Below are positions 24,941 through 32,432 of a DNA stretch of 64,000 nt, one piece after another. Both the position numbers and the translations under genes were made by a program. Source of the DNA: Bradyrhizobium elkanii USDA 76 (GTDB lineage: Bacteria > Pseudomonadota > Alphaproteobacteria > Rhizobiales > Xanthobacteraceae). Under the pieces are notes generated by a model. It was not told where the DNA came from. It saw nothing but the letters and a program-made list of their open reading frames with translations, and searched no databases. The first letter of the stretch is position 1. Every line of letters begins with the position of its first letter. The DNA is taken from positions 3,588,001 to 3,652,000 of the forward strand of contig NZ_CP066356.1 in the NCBI RefSeq assembly GCF_023278185.1, read 5' to 3'.

Positions 24941-24957
24941 AGCTACGCATTGTAGCG
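24941..24957 (-). promoter_or_regulatory. Repressor-maintenance promoter/operator
   Basis: (A)GCTAC-GCATT-GTAGCG dyad directly upstream of the repressor ATG, overlapping the TACAAT -10 sequence (24949-24954). It differs from the other two operators by one base. Confidence 0.6.
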
Positions 24958-24978
24958 AGAAAAGAGCTACATGCTGTA

Positions 24979-25006
24979 TTGACACGTATCGCTACTTGGT
25001 GTAGCG
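24979..25006 (+). promoter_or_regulatory. PR-like promoter with operator
   Basis: TTGACA, then CGTAT, then CGCTAC-TTGGT-GTAGCG (operator 24990-25006), a copy of the leftward module in mirror orientation. The Cro-like ATG begins eight bases after the operator. Confidence 0.75.
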
Positions 25007-25013
25007 AAAGGGA

Positions 25014-25241
25014 ATGAACTCCTTTTCCGCAATCATTGATGCTTTCGGCGGCCGTTTTGCAGAGGCAATCGGCGTCGAGGAGAGCCACGCGCGCACAATG
25101 AAGGCTCGTGACTCCATCCCCTCCACCAGATGGATGGCTACCGTTAACGCCGCACGAGATCTCGGTGTATCCGGGGTTACCCTTGACCTGCTTGCGCGCC
25201 TTGAAGAAGAAAAAGCCAAGCCGCGCGAGGCAGCTCAATGA
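25014..25241 (+). CDS. Cro-like protein
   Basis: 75 aa. Short helix-turn-helix of the YdaS/Cro type: IIDAFGGRFAEAIGVEESHARTMKAR-type region (about 6-32), then IPSTRWMATVNAARDLGV. It sits divergent to the repressor directly behind the PR-like module, the classical Cro position. Likely binds the CGCTAC-N5-GTAGCG operators. Confidence 0.75.
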   Translation: MNSFSAIIDAFGGRFAEAIGVEESHARTMKARDSIPSTRWMATVNAARDLGVSGVTLDLLARLEEEKAKPREAAQ

Positions 25242-25483
25242 GCCACGCGCATCTGCTCGGTGATGTTGGTGCTTCTGGCGTTCTTCTCCTCGAGAACACG
25301 ACGCGCTTCGGCATTGGCCGCTTCGGCGCCTGTCAAGGAAACGATCACATTGAGTTGGGCGCCGCTGCCGAGCACGTAGCCCACGCAGCGCAGCACCCCG
25401 TTGATTTTTCTGAAAGCTCCGAACCCGTCGAAGTACATTGTAGGTGCATTCGCTGCCTGAAGAAGCAGTTCTTCGTCTTCCAT
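25235..25483 (-). CDS. Phage small protein, FDG family copy A
   Basis: 82 aa from ATG 25483. TMYFDGFGAFRKINGVLR then a beta-rich centre and AEARRVLEEK helix. It shares FDG-x8-G-(V/I)-x-R with the next gene, so the two look like diverged paralogues. Convergent with the Cro-like gene (7-base overlap). Confidence 0.65.
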   Translation of the reverse strand: MEDEELLLQAANAPTMYFDGFGAFRKINGVLRCVGYVLGSGAQLNVIVSLTGAEAANAEARRVLEEKNARSTNITEQMRVAH

Positions 25484-25597
25484 TGCACGACCCCCGTCTC
25501 GAGAACGGGGCATGCAAACACATCCGCCGGGAAAACGACATTAAACTTTCGCCGTCAGATTGAATCGATTTTATCGGTTGTTCCTGGGCGGGAACAT

Positions 25598-25822
25598 TCA
25601 CGGCGATTTTCGTCCGCTTCCAGCAGCTTTTGTCAGCGCGATCACGAGAGCTTGAATGATGTCAGGCAACTCGGAGAGCGGGCATCGCAAGCGCGCTTCG
25701 ACGGTGCCGGTCCCGTCCTGTCGACTGAACAGTACGATCCGTGCAATTCCCCTTGTGATCTTCACCTCGTGAATGCCGTCGAAGAAAATCTCAGAGACGT
25801 TTCTCGGGTCGATCAAATCCAT
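25598..25822 (-). CDS. Phage small protein, FDG family copy B
   Basis: 74 aa: EIFFDGIHEVKITRGIAR, then strands and a helical end. AGGA precedes the ATG. Forms a leftward two-gene unit with copy A between the immunity region and rightward early genes. Function unknown. The 114 bases between copies hold nothing recognisable. Confidence 0.65.
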   Translation of the reverse strand: MDLIDPRNVSEIFFDGIHEVKITRGIARIVLFSRQDGTGTVEARLRCPLSELPDIIQALVIALTKAAGSGRKSP

Positions 25823-25849
25823 GTTTTCCTCAAATCTTAAGGTTCAAAA

Positions 25850-26005
25850 ATGCTGCAATTTATAGGCTTTTGGACCATCTGGTCGAACTTTTTTGAAACT
25901 GTTTTCGAGGCGTCGATCGCGCCCTTCGCGGAGCTCTATTGGCAACTGGAATATGACCGCGCCGTTGCTTTCGTGGACTGCCGGGAAGCCGGCATTTTCA
26001 TTTGA
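25850..26005 (+). CDS. Phage micro-protein (51 aa)
   Basis: 51 aa, aromatic-rich (MLQFIGFWTIWSNFFETVFE). AAGG upstream; followed three bases later by the next ORF. Weakly supported. Confidence 0.4.
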   Translation: MLQFIGFWTIWSNFFETVFEASIAPFAELYWQLEYDRAVAFVDCREAGIFI

Positions 26006-26008
26006 AGA

Positions 26009-26314
26009 ATGAGCGAGAACATCATGGCACGCAACATTCAGATCATGAGCAGCCAGCCTGCCCTCGGGGGCACAAGCGACAGACTGGCTGCTACGACGCG
26101 AAGCAATACATATCGCGCCGATCTCTCAACCCCGTTTCCCTCGGGCTCTATCTTCAAACCTTCTAATACGCTCGACGCCCTCGCGGACGTAAGCCCTACG
26201 CTCGCCGTCGCTCAAGCGACGATTGACTTCCTCAAGGTGCTCTTCGCGATCGCGCTTGTCGCTGTGACTGGCGTCGGGCTTGGTCTCTCCATCTTCTATT
26301 TTCTTTTTCTGTAA
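26009..26314 (+). CDS. Phage membrane protein, C-terminal anchor
   Basis: 101 aa (or 96 aa from ATG 26024). Polar Ser/Thr-rich N-terminal 65 residues then one long hydrophobic segment at the C terminus (FLKVLFAIALVAVTGVGLGL...). A charged antisense frame (26126-26413) is explained as its shadow. The gap 26315-26458 contains no clear gene. Confidence 0.55.
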   Translation: MSENIMARNIQIMSSQPALGGTSDRLAATTRSNTYRADLSTPFPSGSIFKPSNTLDALADVSPTLAVAQATIDFLKVLFAIALVAVTGVGLGLSIFYFLFL

Positions 26315-26458
26315 GTACTGAACTACGTTCGCTGTTAGCGCAGCGAGCGAAGTAAAGCTGAGTTTTTCGTTGTCGTTATCGAAGTGTCTGTCCTTCATGT
26401 CCTCAACATGCATGAAGGGATTGTTCCAGTGGTGTCAAAAAGAGACAGGAAAAAGCCA

Positions 26459-26815
26459 ATGAGTACCGCCGCGTTAAATTCAATCACTCGCAGCGCTCTA
26501 GGCGCGCTTGTTGAACGTGAAGAACGCCGCGTCGGCTCTCGAACAGTTGCATATGAAATCGTCGCCCAGACCATCGGCTCGTCGTCGTCCTGGGTGCGGA
26601 AATTTCTCGCAATGTCGCAAGAGGTCAAAGAACCTCGCATCACACTTTTTCAGAATATCAGGGCCAGCTACGACAATCTTTGCAGTCGCGTCGAACAAGA
26701 AAACCGCAATGATGAGCTGAAGTTGAGGCTCATCAAGGGAGAGATCGATGCGATTACTGAAGGCTTTGTTCCGGAAGCTTTGGATCAAGATAAAGCTGGC
26801 ATGGGAATGGATTAA
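26459..26815 (+). CDS. Phage hypothetical protein (118 aa), HTH-like
   Basis: 118 aa from ATG 26459 (AGGA upstream). VAYEIVAQTIGSSSSWVRKFLAMSQ looks like a helix-turn-helix; the rest is helical and acidic. Possibly an early regulator. Confidence 0.6.
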   Translation: MSTAALNSITRSALGALVEREERRVGSRTVAYEIVAQTIGSSSSWVRKFLAMSQEVKEPRITLFQNIRASYDNLCSRVEQENRNDELKLRLIKGEIDAITEGFVPEALDQDKAGMGMD

Positions 26816-26818
26816 GCG

Positions 26819-27148
26819 ATGATGCAAGACCGTCCCAAGATACTGGCTCGAGGGGCTGTGGCAAATGCTCTTCGTCGCGGAAAGCTCAGACGAGGGCCGT
26901 GCGTTGTTTGTGGAGAAGCAAAGAGTGAGGCTCACCATCGCGATTATTCGAGGCCGCTAGAGGTCGTTTGGCTTTGCAGGATTTGTCATCGCGCCGAGCA
27001 TCGGAAAACCCACTGCGTTCACGGGCACGAATACACTCCTAACAATACTTATGTGCGGCCAAACGGCGATCGGGAGTGCTGCATATGCCGCAATGATGCT
27101 GCTCGTAAATGTCGTGCTCGGCACGATGGTGCCCACCTCGCTAATTGA
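26819..27148 (+). CDS. Phage HNH-like zinc protein
   Basis: 109 aa. CVVCGEAKSEAHHRDYSRPL...CRICHRAEH is an HNH-like zinc site (CxxC, HH, CxxCH). A further CxxC (ECCICRND) follows. Probably a small nuclease or nucleic-acid-binding protein of the early region. Confidence 0.75.
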   Translation: MMQDRPKILARGAVANALRRGKLRRGPCVVCGEAKSEAHHRDYSRPLEVVWLCRICHRAEHRKTHCVHGHEYTPNNTYVRPNGDRECCICRNDAARKCRARHDGAHLAN

Positions 27149-27162
27149 AGTTGGAGTAGGAT

Positions 27163-27666
27163 ATGTCGCTTGCGAGAACGGACGAATCTGTAAGCCGAGA
27201 GCGAGCCGCCAAGGCATCTGATCGGCTTTTGGCGAGCCTCAGACGGCATCACGGGGAAGAAGAACCGCCAGTTGTCGTTCCTGTTCCTGAGCCGCCCAAG
27301 CCTCTCCCGCCGATCCCGAACGCTGTGATAGCGGGCGCCTGCAAGATCGCGTTCCCGCCGATCATCATCAATCAGATCGAGGCAATACAGCGCGCTGTTC
27401 TCCGAGAATATCCAGGCCTGACCATGGCTGACATGAAGTCATCGCGCCGGACAGCGAAAATCGTGAATGCTCGGCAGATCGCAATGTATCTGGCGAAGAA
27501 GATCACATCGCGATCCCTTCCTGATATCGGCCGCCGCTTCGGCGGTCGTGACCACGCGACGGTTCTTCACGCCGTTCGCAAGATTGAGGCAAAGGCAGAG
27601 AAAGACCCGGTTCTTTCCGCTGAAATCGAACGTATCAAGGAAAACATCCCGGAGATCCGCATATGA
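27163..27666 (+). CDS. DnaA domain IV protein (phage replication)
   Basis: 167 aa. Proline-rich linker (about 33-52), then the DnaA DNA-binding domain: [20 protein letters not shown] and the signature [17 protein letters not shown]. There is no AAA+ domain. It may bind DnaA boxes to steer or block host DnaA at the phage or host origin. Confidence 0.88.
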   Translation: MSLARTDESVSRERAAKASDRLLASLRRHHGEEEPPVVVPVPEPPKPLPPIPNAVIAGACKIAFPPIIINQIEAIQRAVLREYPGLTMADMKSSRRTAKIVNARQIAMYLAKKITSRSLPDIGRRFGGRDHATVLHAVRKIEAKAEKDPVLSAEIERIKENIPEIRI

Positions 27667-27848
27667 AGCCAACGCCGATCCATGAGGTACTGCGCCGCAT
27701 TCAGCGGCTCCCGTTGGCTCAGAAGGCCGCGGATCTTGCCGCGCTCGTGAAGGTCGAGCCGCCGCGGTCGATCCGACGCCGCGAACTTGAGACCGCGCTG
27801 AGGGATATCAGGACGCGCCAGCTTCGCAAAGAAAGCCGCGCAGCATGA
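27663..27848 (+). CDS. Phage hypothetical protein (61 aa), basic
   Basis: 61 aa, Arg-rich and helical ([20 protein letters not shown]). Overlaps both neighbours by four bases. Confidence 0.65.
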   Translation: MKPTPIHEVLRRIQRLPLAQKAADLAALVKVEPPRSIRRRELETALRDIRTRQLRKESRAA

Positions 27849-28069
27849 GCATCGCAAAGCTTGCCTACCTGACGACGCCGGATCCCGGGCGCTACGTAAT
27901 CAATTTCCAGACCTTCGGTTCCGACGATTTGGTCAAGATCGAGGTCTCCCACGATCAGATGCGCAACATCCTGACCGATGGCGTCACGCTTATGCTCCGC
28001 CAGAGTTTCCACCGCGTTCCAGTCATCACCAACACCGAGGACGCACATGAGCGAGCAGCAGGGGCATAA
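27845..28069 (+). CDS. Phage hypothetical protein (74 aa)
   Basis: 74 aa with RYVINFQTFGSDDLVKIEVS strands and a helical end. Its end overlaps the next start by 23 bases. Confidence 0.62.
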   Translation: MSIAKLAYLTTPDPGRYVINFQTFGSDDLVKIEVSHDQMRNILTDGVTLMLRQSFHRVPVITNTEDAHERAAGA

Positions 28070-28538
28070 TGACGATCTTCACTTCGTATATGTCATTTCG
28101 GCCCTCGAGAACAGCGTCCCCGTTGCGCCCTGCAAAATTGGGATAACGAAAAGTCCCGCTAGTCGCTTGGCGGGAATTCAAACCGGAAACCCTCGCAAGC
28201 TAGAGCTGATGAGCGCGATTCCCATTCCCGGTCGGATGGTAGCCAAGTGGCTTGAAGAGGCGCTTCACGATCAGTTTGAAGACTTTCGTTTGGTCGGCGA
28301 GTGGTTCGATGTATGCCCAGTGGATGCGGCGATAGGCGTTTGCACGATTGCCCGAGAAATGTTCTTGGCGATTTGCAAGGACGCTCCGGAAACGGCCGAA
28401 CGGATCGTTGATAACCTGGGCATAGCGAAGCACATCAGGCAGTGTTTCGATTTCATCGCTTATTGCGATAAGCGCGGGCTGCCGCTTGATACGAAATTTG
28501 CGCCTCGCGTCTCGCCGGAACAAACAGCTATTCATTGA
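28047..28538 (+). CDS. GIY-YIG-like protein (T5orf172/Mug113 type)
   Basis: 163 aa. FVYVISALEN...CKIGITKSPASRLAGIQTGNPRKLELM is the GIY-YIG-like T5orf172 pattern (Y-V and K-I-G-I-T with Arg), followed by EEALHDQFEDFRLVGEWFDV. Probably a nuclease fold; catalytic activity not certain. Confidence 0.82.
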   Translation: MSEQQGHNDDLHFVYVISALENSVPVAPCKIGITKSPASRLAGIQTGNPRKLELMSAIPIPGRMVAKWLEEALHDQFEDFRLVGEWFDVCPVDAAIGVCTIAREMFLAICKDAPETAERIVDNLGIAKHIRQCFDFIAYCDKRGLPLDTKFAPRVSPEQTAIH

Positions 28539-28552
28539 AGGGGCATTTTTTC

Positions 28553-28801
28553 ATGAACGACGCCGGTCACAATTCCAGTGCCCAACTCAAATCGATCGTA
28601 GAGCGTATTGAACGCTTGGATACCGATATCAAGGAGTTGCGTGACGACCAAAAGGACATCTACGCCGAGGCCAAGGGAAATGGTTATGACGTGAAGGTGC
28701 TCCGGAAGGTCGTGGCGATCCGTAAGCAGGATCCTCAGGCTCGCGCGGAGCAGGAGACGATCCTTGAGACCTACATGCACCAGCTTGGCATGCTTGGATG
28801 A
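28553..28801 (+). CDS. GapR family (DUF2312) DNA-binding protein
   Basis: 82 aa from ATG 28553. The DUF2312 pattern: LKSIVERIERLDTDIKELRDD, KDIYAEAKGNGYDVKVLRKV and a YMHQLGML end. In Caulobacter GapR binds overtwisted DNA ahead of polymerases and assists topoisomerases. A phage copy next to replication genes probably helps phage replication or controls host chromatin. The upstream in-frame ATG at 28535 is less likely. Confidence 0.92.
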   Translation: MNDAGHNSSAQLKSIVERIERLDTDIKELRDDQKDIYAEAKGNGYDVKVLRKVVAIRKQDPQARAEQETILETYMHQLGMLG

Positions 28802-29280
28802 CTAAGAAGCGCGATCTGTGGATGCCCCTCTATATCGGCGACTACCTGGCTGATACGGGGCATCTGACGACGACTCAGCATGGGGCATACCTCCTGCTGA
28901 TGATGCACTATTGGCGCAAGCATGAGCTTCCGGCTGACGACAAGCAGCTAGCAGCAATTGCTAAGCTTCCGCTTCGCATTTGGTTGGATAGCAAGGAGAC
29001 GATCCAGGCATTCTTTTTTGACGGCTGGCGGCACAAGCGGATCGAGGAGGAGCTGGAGAAGCGGTTTGCTGTGTCGTCGAAGCGCGCCGAGGCTGGTGCC
29101 AAGGGCGGCATGCGGACGCAGATGAAACACTTCATCAATGGAGCAAATGCTTCCGTTTGCTCAAGCATGACACATACACAAAGAAATATAACTACTACTG
29201 ATCGTATTGAGAGAGGGCCGGCCGGTGGGAGTACGACGAGCGATCTCGCTTCAATCATCAAGCAGAAGGGCTGGGCGTGA
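28798..29280 (+). CDS. DUF1376 (YdaU-like) replication-associated protein
   Basis: 160 aa. DUF1376 motif WMPLYIGDYLADTGHLTTTQHGAYLLLMMHYW, then helical region and a Thr/Ser-rich end. Usually found in the position of lambda O or helicase-loader genes. Confidence 0.88.
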   Translation: MTKKRDLWMPLYIGDYLADTGHLTTTQHGAYLLLMMHYWRKHELPADDKQLAAIAKLPLRIWLDSKETIQAFFFDGWRHKRIEEELEKRFAVSSKRAEAGAKGGMRTQMKHFINGANASVCSSMTHTQRNITTTDRIERGPAGGSTTSDLASIIKQKGWA

Positions 29281-29495
29281 TCCGTGATCCGTCAGATGGA
29301 TCGGTTAAAACGCCGGAGGAAATCAGTCCGGATGCTAATGATATCAACGCCGTAAGTGCGAAACGCCGGTCTAAGGAAATCACCTCGGGCCTAGCGCCGA
29401 TCGACAAAGACCATGCCAACGAGGCCGCAAGGCTCAAGCGTTCGCGTGAATGGCTCGAGGAATACCAAAAGAGGTCGAAATGCACGGGGCAATAG
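29277..29495 (+). CDS. Phage hypothetical protein (72 aa)
   Basis: 72 aa from GTG overlapping the upstream stop (GTGA). Polar, charged; no domain recognised. Confidence 0.6.
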   Translation: MIRDPSDGSVKTPEEISPDANDINAVSAKRRSKEITSGLAPIDKDHANEAARLKRSREWLEEYQKRSKCTGQ

Positions 29496-30031
29496 CGATG
29501 AAGAAAGTCCATGACCGCCGTTCGGTCGATCTCTTGGCGGCCGGCCAGTACGCCACCATGGAGGTGGACGACCCCTACGAGGATGGCGAGAAGGTCAGTG
29601 TCGAGCGACAGACTCGCGGGGATCCACTCGGCCGGTTGCATTCCCATCATCAGATCGACGACGCGCAGTATCACGCGGGCAGAGCATACCAGGCGGACCG
29701 GGAGCGTGCCGACCGCGGGGCGCGAGCGATCGACCCTACCAAAGAGGCCGTTGATGGCGGCAAGCTTCCTGAGCCGCTAACGGACAGCCAGATCAATGCG
29801 CGCAAGCGTCTTGTCGAAGTCGAAGAAATGCTAGGGCGCCGGCTCCATGGCGTAGTGGAAGCAGTCTTGATCCAAGGGCAGACCATGGAAGAACTTTCGG
29901 GGAGCAATGCGCAGCAGGTGCTGCGCTATCATGGTCGGCTCTTTCGTGACGCGCTCGACGAACTCGCAGTTTTCTATGGACTGGCGACAAATACTGTTTG
30001 CCGGTACAGCAAATCACCTGTTAGCAGGTAG
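29480..30031 (+). CDS. Phage hypothetical regulator, DUF6456-like C terminus
   Basis: 183 aa from ATG 29480 (an alternative ATG lies at 29498). Polar N terminus; the C terminus RLVEVEEMLGRRLHGVVEAV then LRYHGRLFRDALDELAVFYG resembles the DUF6456-type helical domain seen in alphaproteobacterial phage and host proteins. Last gene before the packaging block, so a late-gene regulator is possible. Confidence 0.6.
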   Translation: MHGAIAMKKVHDRRSVDLLAAGQYATMEVDDPYEDGEKVSVERQTRGDPLGRLHSHHQIDDAQYHAGRAYQADRERADRGARAIDPTKEAVDGGKLPEPLTDSQINARKRLVEVEEMLGRRLHGVVEAVLIQGQTMEELSGSNAQQVLRYHGRLFRDALDELAVFYGLATNTVCRYSKSPVSR

Positions 30032-30175
30032 CATCCAAGTTTCGCGCCCGCCCGGAGAAATTCGCGGCGGGTTTTCTATTTCCAATCGAGGCAGCGCGTT
30101 CAGCGCTCTTCGCCATGTTGCCCCCAAACTCCGTGACAGCTTTGGGCGCGCTGCTTCGAACCAATGAGGTCTCCA

Positions 30176-30334
30176 ATGGCAAAGCATCCAGGCTTCAAAA
30201 GGGTTCAGGCCTCGATCGCGAAGCGGGAAGGCGTGTCCAAGGACCGCGCTGGCGCGATCTTGGCTGCGGCTACCCGTCGCGACTCTGCCGGCGCCAAGCG
30301 AGCCAATCCCCGCCTCAAGCGGGTGAAGGGCTGA
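30176..30334 (+). CDS. Small conserved phage protein (52 aa)
   Basis: 52 aa: MAKHPGFKRVQASIAKREGV, basic end NPRLKRVKG. This short type is often seen next to phage packaging genes. Role unknown. Too short for most gene callers. Confidence 0.68.
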   Translation: MAKHPGFKRVQASIAKREGVSKDRAGAILAAATRRDSAGAKRANPRLKRVKG

Positions 30335-30344
30335 TCCAGACACC

Positions 30345-30614
30345 ATGTCTGAGCGCGGTCGTAAGCCCGGATTCCGCATGTCGGATGAGCACCGGGTTAA
30401 AATCCAAAACAGCAACATCCTCAACGCGCTTATTGAGCACGTCCAAGGCGAACGTGAGATGAGCGCAACTCAAGTCTCCGCTGGTCTTGGATTGCTCAAG
30501 AAGGTGATGCCGGATTTGGCCGCGACGACAATTTCGGGCGATGAAGAAAACCCGTTGACGATGATCCACAAAATCGAGCGCGTGATTGTCCGTCCTTCGG
30601 ATACCAACGGCTGA
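30345..30614 (+). CDS. Putative small terminase-like protein
   Basis: 89 aa. GRKPGFRMSDEHRVKIQNSN then EMSATQVSAGLGLLKKVMPD. It lies directly before and overlaps the large terminase start, the normal position of TerS, though no HTH is obvious. Confidence 0.65.
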   Translation: MSERGRKPGFRMSDEHRVKIQNSNILNALIEHVQGEREMSATQVSAGLGLLKKVMPDLAATTISGDEENPLTMIHKIERVIVRPSDTNG

Positions 30615-31878
30615 GGTCTTTGAGCCGCTTCTTGCTCCTGCTCGGTACAAGGGCGCTTGGGGCGGTCGTGGTTCTGGCAAGTCTCACTTTTTTGGCGAGC
30701 TACTTGTTGAGGAATGTCAGGCGACAAAGGGGACTCTGGGCGTCTGTATCCGTGAAGTCCAAAAGACGCTGGCGCAATCGTCCAAGCGCCTGATTGAGAG
30801 TAAGATCGCCGCATTGGGGGTTGGATCCAGCTTCAAGGTCTTCAACGACAAGATCGAGACGCCAGGGGATGGTCTGATCATCTTCCAGGGCATGCAGGAT
30901 CACTCTGCGGAATCCATCAAGTCGCTGGAGGGATTCCGGATTGCCTGGATTGAGGAGGCGCAGACGTTGAGCGCCCGCAGCCTTTCGCTGCTTCGCCCAA
31001 CGATCCGCGCCGACAATTCGGAAATCTGGGCTTCCTGGAACCCAACGCGCAAGTCCGACGCGATCGATGACTTCTTTCGGGGGAAGAATGGCCTTCCGAA
31101 GGGAGCGGTCCTCGTCAAGGCGAATTGGCGGGATAATCCGTGGTGGACCGACGTTCTGGAGGCCGAGCGACTTCTAGAGCTCGAGCGGTACCCGGAACGG
31201 TACGACCACACGTACGAAGGCGACTATGCAAAGGCGTTCGAGGGCGCCTACTTCGCAGCATTGCTCTCAGAGGCTAAGCGGAAGGGCAGGATAGGGGTTG
31301 TAGCGGCTGACCCGCTATTGCCGCTCCGAGCTTTCCACGATCTGGGGGGGGCTGGAGCCTCGGCTGATGCCTATGCAATCTGGATCGTCCAGTGGGTGAA
31401 CCAGGAAATCCGGATCTTGGACTATTACGAGTCGGTCGGGCAGACGCTTTCGTATCACGTCGCATGGATGCGCGATAACGGGTACGAGAAGGCAATCAAC
31501 TACCTGCCGCACGATGGCGTGCACGAGAACAACGTTCTCGGGCTGAAGTATGAGGAGCACTGGCGACAGGCCGGGTTCAATGTCGAGCCTTCTGTCAAGA
31601 ACCAGGGCAAGGGCGCTGCGGCGATGAGGATCGAGGCTGTGCGCAGACTAGGACCGCAGATGTGGTTCAACGAGGCAACAACGGAATCAGGGCGCCAAGC
31701 GCTCGGCTTCTATCATGAGAAAAAGGACGAAGTTCGCAATGTCGGTCTCGGCCCTGATCATGATTGGTCGTCGCATGCTGCGGATGCGTTCGGTCTGATG
31801 GCAGTTTGCTATACGCCGCCTAGCTCAAGCGCGAACTTCAACCGCTCGCTGAGCTATCCGAATATGGGCGTAGCCTGA
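30586..31878 (+). CDS. terL: Terminase large subunit (PBSX/Terminase_3 type)
   Basis: 430 aa. Walker A GGRGSGKS (about 27-34), Walker B RIAWIEEAQ (about 118-126), coupling motif SWNPT, and a C-terminal RNase H-like nuclease with HDLGG (about 251) and DHDWSSHAADAFG. Starts at TTG within the previous gene. Packages DNA into the procapsid. Confidence 0.93.
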   Translation: MSVLRIPTAEVFEPLLAPARYKGAWGGRGSGKSHFFGELLVEECQATKGTLGVCIREVQKTLAQSSKRLIESKIAALGVGSSFKVFNDKIETPGDGLIIFQGMQDHSAESIKSLEGFRIAWIEEAQTLSARSLSLLRPTIRADNSEIWASWNPTRKSDAIDDFFRGKNGLPKGAVLVKANWRDNPWWTDVLEAERLLELERYPERYDHTYEGDYAKAFEGAYFAALLSEAKRKGRIGVVAADPLLPLRAFHDLGGAGASADAYAIWIVQWVNQEIRILDYYESVGQTLSYHVAWMRDNGYEKAINYLPHDGVHENNVLGLKYEEHWRQAGFNVEPSVKNQGKGAAAMRIEAVRRLGPQMWFNEATTESGRQALGFYHEKKDEVRNVGLGPDHDWSSHAADAFGLMAVCYTPPSSSANFNRSLSYPNMGVA

Positions 31879-32432
31879 TGGCCAAGATGGATCTGCTTGA
31901 GCTGAAATCGGTGTTGGCCGCTGAGAAGTCCGATGCCTTGGCCGCACTCGTTGCAGCCCAGCTCAGCCAGGATCGCGCGACCGCGATGGAGTACTATCTT
32001 GGCGACATGACCCAGGACATGCCCACGGTAGACGGCCGATCGGCTGCTGTTTCAACCGATGTGTCTGACACCATTGAAGGACTGATGCCGACGCTGATGG
32101 ACATCTTTGCTGGCTCCGATGAGGTTGTGCGCTTCGAGCCGGTTGGTCCCGAGGACGAGGAGGCCGCGCAGCAGGAAACCGACTACGTGAACCATGTGTT
32201 CATGCAGCAGAACCCCGGCTTCATGGTGCTGTACTCCTTCATCAAGGACGCGCTGCTCAGCAAGGTTGGCATTGTGAAAGTCTGGTGGGAAGAGCGCGAG
32301 CAGGAAGAGCGTGAGACCTACTACGACCTGACCGACGATCAGTTTGCGATGCTGTCGCTGGCTGTGGCTCAGTCGGGCGGGGCTATGGAGATTGTTGAGC
32401 ATACGGCTAGACCGATGGGGCAGGCGGCCTGA
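31878..32432 (+). CDS. Portal protein, N-terminal part
   Basis: 184 aa: N-terminal domain of a podovirus-type portal (RATAMEYYLGDM, VSTDVSDTIEGLMPTLMDIF, KDALLSKVGIVKVWWEE). It stops after EIVEHTARP, where related portals continue. The next gene carries the rest and begins at a TGATG overlap, so the portal is either a coupled two-subunit form or one gene broken by a single-base deletion near a run of four G at about 32416. Confidence 0.85.
   Translation: MAKMDLLELKSVLAAEKSDALAALVAAQLSQDRATAMEYYLGDMTQDMPTVDGRSAAVSTDVSDTIEGLMPTLMDIFAGSDEVVRFEPVGPEDEEAAQQETDYVNHVFMQQNPGFMVLYSFIKDALLSKVGIVKVWWEEREQEERETYYDLTDDQFAMLSLAVAQSGGAMEIVEHTARPMGQAA

Noticed and set aside
25238..25840. 200-aa plus-strand frame starting at the Cro-like stop
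   Set aside because: His/Arg/Ser-rich and antisense to two convincing small genes; no fold-like pattern.
26126..26413. 95-aa charged protein on the minus strand
   Set aside because: Its most charged part is the antisense of the hydrophobic anchor of the plus-strand gene at 26009-26314, as expected for a shadow of NTN codons; kept only as an unlikely alternative.
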